24,758 nucleotides of DNA from JBEHYA01 sp048498415 (GTDB taxonomy: Bacteria; Pseudomonadota; Alphaproteobacteria; UBA9219; RGZA01). Below are positions 7,465-14,168 of this stretch, one piece after another. The position numbers and the translations under genes were made by a program. Location of the stretch: positions 1-24,758 of the forward strand of contig JBEHYA010000022.1 of the NCBI GenBank assembly GCA_048498415.1, given 5' to 3'. Below the pieces are notes generated by a model. That model saw nothing but the letters and a program-made list of their open reading frames with translations, had not been told where the DNA came from and did not search any database. The stretch's first letter is position 1. Every line of letters begins with the position of its first letter.

Positions 7465-7866
7465 ATGTCACTCGATCAATATTCCAGCACCACCAACGCC
7501 ATTAAAGTATCAGTCAAGCCCACGTATCTGGACGCGCAGTCCGATCCGCAGGATCATCATTATGTGTGGTCGTACCATGTGCGCATCGAGAACCAGTCGG
7601 GCGAGACGGTACAACTCATCAACCGCTACTGGCACATTACCGATGCGCTGGGCCGCGTGCAGGAAGTGCACGGCGCCGGCGTGGTCGGCGAGCAGCCCGT
7701 TTTAAAACCCGGCCAGACGTTTGAATATACCAGCGGCACGCCGCTGCCCACGCCCAGCGGCATCATGACCGGCTGCTATGAGATGCAGGCGGGCGATAAG
7801 AAGTTCAATATCGCCATTCCGGCCTTCTCGCTGGACCTGCCGGGCGAGCGGATTACGTTGAATTAA
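7465..7866 (+). CDS. apaG: ApaG (Co2+/Mg2+ efflux protein ApaG, DUF525)
   Basis: 133 residues, close to the usual 125-130, with the ApaG fibronectin-III-like beta sandwich. The pattern is VSVKPTYLDAQSDP, YVWSYHVRIENQSGETVQL, NRYWHITDALGRVQEVHG, GVVGEQPVLKPGQTFEYTSG, LPTPSGIMTGCYEM and, near the end, IPAFSLDLP. The cytosolic protein has been linked to cobalt resistance and Ap4A metabolism through its operon with apaH in enterobacteria; its biochemical role is unresolved. An in-frame TTG at 7447 would add six residues. ATG 7465 is preferred because AAAAGG sits 7 bases upstream. It is alone here, without apaH or rsmA. A composite palindromic repeat separates it from the convergent next gene. Confidence 0.96.
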   Translation: MSLDQYSSTTNAIKVSVKPTYLDAQSDPQDHHYVWSYHVRIENQSGETVQLINRYWHITDALGRVQEVHGAGVVGEQPVLKPGQTFEYTSGTPLPTPSGIMTGCYEMQAGDKKFNIAIPAFSLDLPGERITLN

Positions 7867-7891
7867 ACAGCCTATCACTTAATGTATGAAC

Positions 7892-7958
7892 ATTCCGGCG
7901 CAAGCCGGAATCCAGTTTGGTATTGGATAGAAAACTGGATACCAGCTTTCGCTGGTAT
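7892..7958. repeat. Composite palindromic repeat (family C) between convergent genes
   Basis: Two hairpins, ATTCCGGC-gcaa-GCCGGAAT (7892-7911) and ATACCAGC-tttc-GCTGGTAT (7939-7958), flank an inner inverted pair CCAGTTT/AAACTGG (7912-7918 and 7932-7938). The nested arrangement lets the element fold either as two small hairpins around a third stem or as a cloverleaf. It fills the gap between apaG and the convergent gene ending at 7981. Similar 'CCGGAATCCAG' repeats are common in proteobacterial intergenic DNA (recollection). Confidence 0.85.
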
Positions 7959-7980
7959 GTCCGTGATTGATGGATGGGCA

Positions 7981-9201
7981 TTAGCCGTTGATATCGACCG
8001 TGGGCGCGGGCTGGTAGTGGCCGTTGGAGAGGCCCTTTTGGTATTTATCGAGGGCGCTTTTCATCATGTCTTCGATGAGCTGCTGGGGAATTTTGTCGGA
8101 ATTTTTGGTCGACCATTCGCCGGCTGCCGGTGCGATCGCGGCGACATCCGCGCCGTCATTATCCAAATTGAGAACCCGGGCGGCCTGGTCTTTCGAGACC
8201 AGCGGAATGCCGGCCACGCTTTGCGCCTGTTCCTGCGCCGCGGCCGCGCTGGCGGCTTTGGCGCCCGGCGCATAGCCTTGCGCGAAGATAGGCTTGAGGC
8301 GCACATCGGGGGAATCTTTAATCGGCATGCGTAGCGGATGGCCATCGCCAAGGCGCGGCGCGCTGGCAAGCGAATAGAATTTCTGGCCGCCCACAAGATT
8401 GCCGGCGCCGGCTTCGGCAACCATGGGCGCATCGTCATCGTTGGCGGCGACCTGCGCGGGGGCGGCGGTGTGAACGTTCGGCGCGCTGGCTTTGGCGGCC
8501 GCAGCGATCTGCGTATCGAGAATGCCGCCGAAGGGCTGGCGGGCCGGCGCGGCGGCTTGCAGGGGCTGGCTGCTCACGGGCAAAGCCGGGGCCGGCATGG
8601 CGGAAGCCACCTGCGTCTCCGTTGCAGTTTCATCGCTCGCATCGGCGACGGCAACGTCATCCGGTGCTTCTTCCGTATTGTTTTGCGCGACCATGACTTC
8701 GCCGTGGCTGTCGCCGATGCTCTCGGCGGGCGCATGGGCGGGAATGGCATCGCGGTCTTTGCGCAAGCTCTCGCCGGTGAGCGCGGCGACCATAATCTCG
8801 CCGGTGTCTTTGCCGGTTTCCTGTTCAACAATCGCATCGATGGCGCCGCCGACAAGGCCAAGCCCGCCGCCATATAAGGCGCCGCCGGCGATCTTGGCAA
8901 AGCCGGAAATTTTATCGCCCGTGATGGCGCGGTAGGCGAGGTTGAGAACGGGAATATGCTGCAGCGGATTGATGATATCGACAAGGTCATCAAAGCTGAG
9001 CTTGGCTTCCATGACGTCGGGGCCGCGGTTATGGGCGCGCTCGGCAAGGCGGGTGTTTTTATCGCTGTCGGCGGCGGCGGAAATGGCGTTGGTGTTTTCG
9101 GACGGGTTGCCATCGGTGGCATCGGGCGCGCGCGTGGGCGCCCAGCTTGCGCCCTGCAGCGTGCTTTGGCCCCGGCCACTCATGACGTACATGCTATTCA
9201 T
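7981..9201 (-). CDS. Hypothetical protein with a conserved N-terminal NPLQHIP block and a long Ala/Pro-rich tail
   Basis: 406 residues. The first 60 are polar and probably disordered. Residues 69-135 form the only structured-looking part: FDDLVDIINPLQHIPVLNLA, RAITGDKISG, then a glycine-rich hydrophobic stretch (IAGGALYGGGLGLVGGAIDA) ending VEQETGKDTGE. I recall similar 'NPLQHIPVV...YRAITGD' blocks in uncharacterised proteins of Rhodospirillales-type bacteria, but know no function. The remaining 260 residues are low-complexity Ala/Pro/Asp with short conserved-looking islands near the end (VAGIPLVSKDQAARVLNLDN and IPQQLIEDMMKSALDKYQKG). The start at 9201 is chosen because GGAGAGAGGG lies 6 bases upstream. 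An ATG seven codons earlier would bury that site in coding sequence. The glycine-zipper-like stretch could insert in a membrane. Divergent from the winged-helix gene. Confidence 0.85.
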   Translation of the reverse strand: MNSMYVMSGRGQSTLQGASWAPTRAPDATDGNPSENTNAISAAADSDKNTRLAERAHNRGPDVMEAKLSFDDLVDIINPLQHIPVLNLAYRAITGDKISGFAKIAGGALYGGGLGLVGGAIDAIVEQETGKDTGEIMVAALTGESLRKDRDAIPAHAPAESIGDSHGEVMVAQNNTEEAPDDVAVADASDETATETQVASAMPAPALPVSSQPLQAAAPARQPFGGILDTQIAAAAKASAPNVHTAAPAQVAANDDDAPMVAEAGAGNLVGGQKFYSLASAPRLGDGHPLRMPIKDSPDVRLKPIFAQGYAPGAKAASAAAAQEQAQSVAGIPLVSKDQAARVLNLDNDGADVAAIAPAAGEWSTKNSDKIPQQLIEDMMKSALDKYQKGLSNGHYQPAPTVDING

Positions 9202-9354
9202 AAAAACCCTCTCTCCACCCATATATAATGCAAGGGCCGTGCCATAAATTAGCGTTTCGGATCAATGATTTACGCATATTTCACGTGACGCGGCGCCACA
9301 AAACGGCAATACTTGCCCCGGCACTTCCGCCCCTCGTCCGAGACCCGATTTCCT

Positions 9355-9966
9355 ATGACCGCCCCCGTGATCCAGTTCGGTTTTTATGGCGAGAGCCCGG
9401 CGCTGGCCGCGCTGCTGGCCGAGCAGCTGGCGGGGCGCACCGGGGTGGCATTCCAGGTGCTGGAAGCCGGCGATTTAGCGCGCGCGGATATTCTGGTGAT
9501 CGCGAACAGGGATGTGGGGGATATCGCCGCACCCAATCAGACACGCGTGTGGATTGGCAAGGGCGCGCCGGCTTTTGCAGCCGCCGCAAAATTTGACATG
9601 CCGGTGCAACTGGCGGCCGTATTAGATGCCGCGTTCACGCATTACCGTTTAGCCAAGATCAAAACGCCGCGCGCGCTCGGCCCCGGCATGGTGTTCGACC
9701 CGTTCACGCGGATGCTGACCGGCAATGCGGGTAAGGAAAATTTAAGCGAGCGCGAAGCAAGTTTTTTACTGGCGCTGGCGGATGCCGGTGAAAACGGGAT
9801 CACCCGCCAGGATGCGGTCACCGAAGTGTGGGGCTGGCAGGCGGGCGTAGAAAGCCACGCGGTGGAGACCACCGCTTACCGGTTACGGCAGAAAATGCAG
9901 GCGGCCTGCGGCGAAAAACTGCAACTGGTGGCGGAAAAAGGCAGTTACCGGTTAACGACGAACTAG
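9355..9966 (+). CDS. OmpR-type winged-helix DNA-binding protein with a degenerate receiver-like N domain
   Basis: 203 residues. The C-terminal 75 form a Trans_reg_C winged helix: LSEREASFLLALADAGENGI, TRQDAVTEVWGW (alpha2), VETTAYRLRQKM (recognition helix) and LVAEKGSYRL (the beta-hairpin wing). The N-terminal 95 residues follow the beta/alpha rhythm of a response-regulator receiver (VIQFGFYGESPALAALLAEQ, then ARADILVIANRD, then a basic AAKFDMPVQLAAVLDAAF resembling the KPF...L...V helix). The phosphoacceptor aspartate at the end of strand 3 appears to be Asn51 (ILVIAN), and the acidic pair after strand 1 is missing. This suggests a phosphorylation-independent regulator. A TTG at 9313 would add 14 residues. 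ATG 9355 is preferred, although no clear ribosome binding site is seen. No kinase gene is adjacent. Confidence 0.85.
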   Translation: MTAPVIQFGFYGESPALAALLAEQLAGRTGVAFQVLEAGDLARADILVIANRDVGDIAAPNQTRVWIGKGAPAFAAAAKFDMPVQLAAVLDAAFTHYRLAKIKTPRALGPGMVFDPFTRMLTGNAGKENLSEREASFLLALADAGENGITRQDAVTEVWGWQAGVESHAVETTAYRLRQKMQAACGEKLQLVAEKGSYRLTTN

Positions 9967-10046
9967 TATGCCCCGTTGAAAAACGGGGCCCATCTATCAA
10001 CAATCAAAATGCGGCGCCATGGGCCCCGGCTTTCGCCGGGGCATAC
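9966..10046. repeat. Palindromic repeat family A, copy 1
   Basis: Left hairpin CCCCGTT-gaaa-AACGGGG and right hairpin CCCCGGC-tttc-GCCGGGG, with outer ends GTATGCCCC (9966-9974) and GGGGCATAC (10038-10046) complementary to each other and inner GGGCCCAT/ATGGGCCC also complementary. The right arm is identical over 29 bases to the copy at 16292-16372. It lies between the winged-helix gene and the MepK-like gene. Confidence 0.9.
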
Positions 10047-10093
10047 ATACAAATTACATTGAAGCTTTTTATAAAGCCGCTAACCTTTTAACC

Positions 10094-11056
10094 ATGCTTC
10101 GCGTCGCCCACATCCTTGCCCTGATCTGCCTGCTGTCGCTTACCGCATGCGCGGGTGCGCAGCGAAATCTGGACGTGGCGCCGGGCGGCGAACAGTCGCT
10201 CATTATGTGGCATAAGCCGAGCGGCGAGCGCATTAGCGTGGTCTACCGCGTGAACGGGCATTACGACCCGCAGGCGTTCAGCGAAATCGATCATATTTTC
10301 CGCGACCGCCGCACGGGCGAGGAATACCCGATTGATCCCGCGCTCATCGATGCCATTACGGACTTACGCGATAAAATGATGCTGGGGCCGGAAAGCCCGA
10401 TTGAGCTCACCTCCGGTTACCGCTCGAGCGAGTCCAACGATATTCTGCGCACGACCAACAAGAACGCGGCGAAAAACAGCTATCACACACGCGGCATGGC
10501 CGCCGACATCCGCATGGCGGATATGAATGCGCATGTGATGGAGCTGGTGGCCAAAACCATGCAGCGCGGCGGCGTGGCGCTGTATCCGGATAACGGCCAC
10601 GTGCATGTGGATGTCGGGCCCGTGCGCGGCTGGGAAGTGAAACGCGGCCGCGAAGATGGCGGGGGCGCGCAATCGCGGTATGAAGAAATGCCGCGCCCGC
10701 AGCCCAAGCCCGTGCTGGTGCGCTCCAGCGCGAAGGGCGCGCGCGTGCCGGTTATGACGGCGCCATCGCCCACGCCCACCGTGACGCGCGGCGTCACGCA
10801 TCTGCCGCCGGTCACGCCGAAAGCGATTATGCACAAGCCGCTTAAACCCGCCGGCAAGGCGGTGCCGGCACCCGCCGCTCCGCCCAAGGCCGCTCCGCCC
10901 GCGGCAAAGCCCGCATTCAAAAAACTGACGAAGCCGGTCACGCCCACGCGTTCCTACCGGCCGGGCGCGTCGCTGCCGAAAGCGGTTGCCAAAAAGCCAG
11001 CGAAATCAACGGCAAAAACGCCCGCCGCCGCCCCGCGGCCCGGCGCTGCGCAATGA
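10094..11056 (+). CDS. DUF882 / MepK (YcbK)-like peptidoglycan endopeptidase, lipoprotein with basic tail
   Basis: 320 residues. The N terminus is a lipoprotein signal with lipobox LTAC (Cys19), predicting a membrane-anchored periplasmic protein. Residues about 30-185 are the M15-like DUF882 domain: VYRVNGHYDPQAFSEIDHIF, IELTSGYRSSESND, NSYHTRGMAADIRMAD (putative zinc ligands His131 and Asp138), VALYPDNGHVHVDVGPVRGW (His171). E. coli MepK (YcbK) of this family cleaves meso-DAP cross-links in peptidoglycan. The family protein is about 180 residues; here a 130-residue Pro/Ala/Lys/Thr-rich tail is added, probably disordered and basic, which could bind cell-wall polymers. ATG 10094 is chosen because the longer open frame begins inside palindromic repeat A. 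No strong Shine-Dalgarno sequence is visible. Two pilin-like genes follow 67 bases downstream. Confidence 0.9.
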   Translation: MLRVAHILALICLLSLTACAGAQRNLDVAPGGEQSLIMWHKPSGERISVVYRVNGHYDPQAFSEIDHIFRDRRTGEEYPIDPALIDAITDLRDKMMLGPESPIELTSGYRSSESNDILRTTNKNAAKNSYHTRGMAADIRMADMNAHVMELVAKTMQRGGVALYPDNGHVHVDVGPVRGWEVKRGREDGGGAQSRYEEMPRPQPKPVLVRSSAKGARVPVMTAPSPTPTVTRGVTHLPPVTPKAIMHKPLKPAGKAVPAPAAPPKAAPPAAKPAFKKLTKPVTPTRSYRPGASLPKAVAKKPAKSTAKTPAAAPRPGAAQ

Positions 11057-11123
11057 GTTTTTAAAGTTTGCTAAAGGATTGCCCGGCACACTGGCGGGCA
11101 CTTTATAAAGGACGTTCCCGCCG

Positions 11124-11699
11124 ATGCTTTCGCCCCTTTCCCGTTCGCGCCGCGCGCCTGCCAAAGGCTTCACGCTGATTGAAGCGGCGATTGTGCTGGC
11201 GGTGCTGGGCATTGTGGTCTCGGCCATCTGGGGCGGTGCGGTCATTGTGAAGGAAACGGCGCGGGTCACCCAGGCCGTGCAGGGCGTGCAGCAGCTCAGT
11301 TCCAATCTGAAAAAATATTACAAGCGCTTCGCCACGCTGGCGGTAACGACGGCAACCAACGTGACGACCACGCTGCCGGTGGAAGTCTATCCCTCCATGA
11401 TCGCGCCCAGCGGCGCCACCACGCCCTATAACCCGTGGGGCGGCGGCGTGCAGGTCTGGACATCCACCCCCGCGGTGGGCGACGTGTTCACGATCATTTA
11501 CGATAGCCTGCCGCGCCAGGCCTGCGTGGACCTGCTGACCCGAACATCGAACAACGAAATCCCCGCGCTCTACCGCATTGATACCAACGGCGCGAACCCG
11601 GTGGTGATGCCAAGCCATATCGGCGTGAATACCGCTACCACCTACTGCAACATCGCCGGCGCGACCAATTACGTTTCCTGGATTTTCTATATGCACTGA
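11124..11699 (+). CDS. Type IV pilin-like protein 1 (prepilin)
   Basis: 191 residues with a class III prepilin signal: a basic leader of 15 residues ending KG, then FTLIEAAIVLAVLGIVVSAI. Cleavage and N-methylation are expected between Gly15 and Phe16, with the essential Glu at +5 (Glu20). The hydrophobic helix would hold the subunit in the membrane and in the fibre core. The globular part contains one cysteine in RQACVDLL and one in TTYCNIAG near the C terminus, which probably close the pilin D-loop by a disulfide, and ends WIFYMH. The pattern resembles the type IVb/PilS branch rather than PilA. AAAGGA lies about 11 bases before ATG 11124. It is followed after two bases by a paralogue. No pilus assembly ATPase or prepilin peptidase gene is in the window. 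Confidence 0.9.
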   Translation: MLSPLSRSRRAPAKGFTLIEAAIVLAVLGIVVSAIWGGAVIVKETARVTQAVQGVQQLSSNLKKYYKRFATLAVTTATNVTTTLPVEVYPSMIAPSGATTPYNPWGGGVQVWTSTPAVGDVFTIIYDSLPRQACVDLLTRTSNNEIPALYRIDTNGANPVVMPSHIGVNTATTYCNIAGATNYVSWIFYMH

Positions 11700-11710
11700 G
11701 GATGCCGCCC

Positions 11711-12298
11711 ATGCCACGCCACCATTCCCCATCGTCTGTAAAAACATCGTCTGTAAAAGGCTTTACGCTGATTGAATCCGCGATCGTGCTGGGCGTGGTG
11801 GGCGTGATTGTGGCCGCCATCTGGCTTCTGGCCGGCAGCGTGCAGGAAAGCGGGCGGCAGAACAAAGCCATTCAGCAGGTGCAGGAACTGAGCGCCAATT
11901 TACGCCAGTCGTACCAGCGCATCGGCACGCTGGCGATCACGGCGCAAACCAACGTGACGACGACGCTGGCGACGGAAGTCTGGCCGCAGGAAATGGTGGC
12001 TTCCGGCACCACGCCGGTCGCGCCCGTGACGCCGTGGGGCGGGGCGGTGGCGGTCTATACCGCGATTACCGGCGGCGCCTCGCGGTTTTACATCACCTTC
12101 AATACGCTGCAACGCGACGCCTGCGCGAACCTTCTCACCAAATCCACCGGCGGCGAATTGCCCGGCCTTTACCAGGTCAATGTGAACAGCGGCGGCACGG
12201 TGGTGACCATGCCTTCGCATTTCACCATTACGTCCGCCAACACCGCCTGCTCGAGCGCGACGGCCAATACCATCAACTGGATTTTCAATCTGCATTAA
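11711..12298 (+). CDS. Type IV pilin-like protein 2 (prepilin), paralogue of the upstream gene
   Basis: 195 residues from ATG 11711. The leader ends VKG and the mature N terminus is FTLIESAIVLGVVGVIVAAI, with Glu at +5 (Glu22). The body parallels pilin 1: an Asn/Ser-rich QVQELSANLRQSYQRIGTLA, NVTTTLATEVWPQEMV, a proline-rich turn then PWGGAV, RDACANLLTKSTGGELPGLY, and a final cysteine followed by NTINWIFNLH. The two cysteines again frame the D-region. An ATG nine bases earlier (11702) is possible, but the GAGGA sequence at the end of pilin 1 touches it and fits 11711 better. The leader contains a 15-bp tandem repeat (11730-11759) that encodes SSVKT SSVKG. Probably cotranscribed with pilin 1, as major and minor subunits or alternative pilins. 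Confidence 0.9.
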   Translation: MPRHHSPSSVKTSSVKGFTLIESAIVLGVVGVIVAAIWLLAGSVQESGRQNKAIQQVQELSANLRQSYQRIGTLAITAQTNVTTTLATEVWPQEMVASGTTPVAPVTPWGGAVAVYTAITGGASRFYITFNTLQRDACANLLTKSTGGELPGLYQVNVNSGGTVVTMPSHFTITSANTACSSATANTINWIFNLH

Positions 12299-12318
12299 GC
12301 CGTTTACGCGGCCATGGC

Positions 12319-12417
12319 TGTCATCCCGGACAAGCGTTAGCGCGATCCGGGATCCCATTTGATTTTCTTTTTATCGGATAGGTTACCATGGGATCCCGCG
12401 TCACGCGCGGGATGACA
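12319..12417. repeat. Composite palindromic repeat (family D) between convergent genes
   Basis: Left part TGTCATCCCGGA...TCCGGGATCCCAT and right part ATGGGATCCCGCG...CGCGGGATGACA. Each folds into its own hairpin, and the outer TGTCATCCCG/CGGGATGACA and inner GGATCCCAT/ATGGGATCC pair with each other. It separates the pilin genes from the convergent tgt. It may act as a transcription barrier, although no poly-T tract follows either hairpin. Confidence 0.85.
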
Positions 12418-12424
12418 AGTGGAG

Positions 12425-13648
12425 TTAGCCCGGATCGCCGAACTGTTTGGTGAGCTGGCCTTCGGGCTGGGTGGCGAGCCATTTTTTGGCGCATTGCTCT
12501 AATGTGCCCGTTTCAATCGCTACGCGGATTTCGCGCATCAGGCGCGTCATCACCGATACATTGTGTTCCACTAAAATCTGGATGCCGAGCAGTTCCTGCG
12601 CCTTGATGAGATGATGCAGATAGCCGCGCGAAAATTCGGATGTGTAGCGGTGGTGATGTGCGGGATCGAGCGGGGTTTTGTCTTCGCGGAAACGCGCATT
12701 GCGCAGGTTAATGCGCCCGCCGGGTTCATCGGGCATCAGCGCCCAGCCGTGGCGGGCAAGGCGCGTGGGTTGCACGCAGTCGAAGGTATCGATACCGCGC
12801 GTGATGCCCACAAAAATATCGGCGATATCGCCGATGCCCAATAAATGCACCGGCCGATGCGGCTGGCCGTCGCGGCGCAAGTAAGGCTGGCACCATTCTA
12901 AAATATCATAGAGGCTTTGCTTGGTCTGGCCGAACGAGCCGCCCACGGCAAGGCCGAACACATCCTGCTGAGTAACAACATCCGACGCGTGCTCGCGCAA
13001 GTCGCGGTAATGCGCGCCCTGGATGATGCCGTAAAGCGCCTGTTTTTTATCGCCGTTCAGTTTGGCGAAGGCATCGATGGAACGCTGCAGCCAACGGTGG
13101 GTGCGTTCCACGCTGGCAGCAGTATACGCATGATCGTGATGGAAGGCGGTGCATTCATCGAACGCCATGATGAGATCGGCGCCCATCTGGCGCTGCAGCA
13201 GCATGGAGCTTTCAGGGGTCAGCAGAATTTTCTCGCCATCGAGATACGATTGAAACAGCACGCCGTCTTCATCGATTTTCAAAACCGTGTTCGGGCGTTT
13301 GGCGCCGTTGCGGCCTTTCACCTCATCCGAGATGCCGCCCCACGCCATGGAGAACACCTGATACCCGCCGCTATCGGTGAGCATGGGCCCGTTCCAGCGC
13401 GTGAATTCATGCAGGCCGCCCATCTTGCCGATCAGTTCGCCGCCGGGCTGCAGCATGAGATGGTAGGTATTTGAGAGAATGATCTCGGCGCCCGCGCGTT
13501 GCATGCACTCCATGGAAAGGCCTTTGATGGCGGCCTTCGTGGCGCAGAAAATGAAGTTTGGCGTCTCTACCACGCCATGGGGCGTGACGATACGGCCGCG
13601 CCGGGCGGTTGTGCCTGCGTCGGTGAACGTGGGGGTAAATGTAATCAT
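12425..13648 (-). CDS. tgt: tRNA-guanine(34) transglycosylase, divergent type with altered zinc site
   Basis: 407 residues. TGT exchanges guanine-34 in GUN-anticodon tRNAs for preQ1 or queuine. Visible motifs are ETPNFIF, ILSNTYHLML, LTDSGGYQVFSM (general base Asp92), MAFDEC (Asp164), FDCVQPTRLARHG (nucleophile Asp290) and RINLRNARF. The usual substrate loop 'GGLAVGE' reads GGSFGQT, and the overall pattern (VFSMAWGGISDEVKG, GVLFQSYLDGEKILLTPE, HLLGIGD) is nearer to the chlamydial TGT than to the Zymomonas or E. coli enzyme. The zinc motif CxCxxC is HHHRYT at 331-336, so all three cysteines are replaced while the fourth ligand, His362 in VEHN, stays at the correct spacing. A TTG five codons upstream is less likely than ATG 13648. 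It lies 27 bases behind rpmB, probably in one operon. Confidence 0.94.
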   Translation of the reverse strand: MITFTPTFTDAGTTARRGRIVTPHGVVETPNFIFCATKAAIKGLSMECMQRAGAEIILSNTYHLMLQPGGELIGKMGGLHEFTRWNGPMLTDSGGYQVFSMAWGGISDEVKGRNGAKRPNTVLKIDEDGVLFQSYLDGEKILLTPESSMLLQRQMGADLIMAFDECTAFHHDHAYTAASVERTHRWLQRSIDAFAKLNGDKKQALYGIIQGAHYRDLREHASDVVTQQDVFGLAVGGSFGQTKQSLYDILEWCQPYLRRDGQPHRPVHLLGIGDIADIFVGITRGIDTFDCVQPTRLARHGWALMPDEPGGRINLRNARFREDKTPLDPAHHHRYTSEFSRGYLHHLIKAQELLGIQILVEHNVSVMTRLMREIRVAIETGTLEQCAKKWLATQPEGQLTKQFGDPG

Positions 13649-13675
13649 TGGTAAGCCCGGCAAACGCCGGAACGC

Positions 13676-13975
13676 TTAAGCCGCTTTTTTCTTGCGGGCC
13701 TGCGCGGCGAGAAGGCGCTTTTTGAGCACCTTCAGATCTTCGTCGAGCTCGGCGGCTTTGGCGGCGAGCACATACGCATCCAGACCGCCGCGCTTTTCAA
13801 CGGTGCGGATGCCGTTCGCGGTGAGGCGAAGGCGATAGGAGGTTCCCATCAATTCGCTGGGGAACGAGACGACCTGCAGGTTGGGCAGGAAACGCGTGCG
13901 CGTCTTGCGGTTGGAGTGGCTGACTTTGTTACCGGCCAGAACGCGCTTTTTGGTAACGGCGCAAACACGTGACAT
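13676..13975 (-). CDS. rpmB: Large ribosomal subunit protein bL28
   Basis: 99 residues, alphaproteobacterial type. It has MSRVCAVTKKRVLAGNKVSH, the conserved SNRKTRTRFLPNLQ, then RLRLTANGIRTVEKRGGLDA and a helical Lys-rich C terminus ending ARKKKAA. The protein is part of the 50S subunit near the E site. The zinc-binding cysteines of the bL28 C+ form are not present (only Cys5). AAGG lies 8 bases before the ATG. A good promoter (14015-14044) lies upstream. tgt follows 27 bases downstream. Confidence 0.97.
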   Translation of the reverse strand: MSRVCAVTKKRVLAGNKVSHSNRKTRTRFLPNLQVVSFPSELMGTSYRLRLTANGIRTVEKRGGLDAYVLAAKAAELDEDLKVLKKRLLAAQARKKKAA

Positions 13976-14014
13976 GGGAAAAACCTTATAAAGCTAGATA
14001 TCTAAACAGGCCGT

Positions 14015-14044
14015 GTTTTAGGGGTTTGGCCGGTTATCTGTCAA
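14015..14044 (-). promoter_or_regulatory. Sigma70-type promoter of rpmB-tgt
   Basis: On the minus strand TTGACA (14044-14039) is followed after 18 bases by TAAAAC (14020-14015). The -35 box is a perfect consensus; the -10 box matches 4 of 6. A TAGATATCTA palindrome lies in the leader just downstream (13995-14004). Transcription would begin near 14008, giving a leader of about 30 bases. Confidence 0.6.
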
Positions 14045-14168
14045 GCAATGAAGCGGTTTTCCCTGATTTTATTGGTTAATTAAAGGGGCCCTTATCCGCC
14101 ATGGAGGGTTTGGCAGGGGTAAATCATATTTAAATGATTGTTTTCTATCCTGCGGAGCTGGTTTCCTT

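Noticed and set aside
7882..8334. Plus-strand frame starting in repeat C
   Set aside because: It begins with the translated repeat and then runs antisense to the NPLQHIP-type gene.
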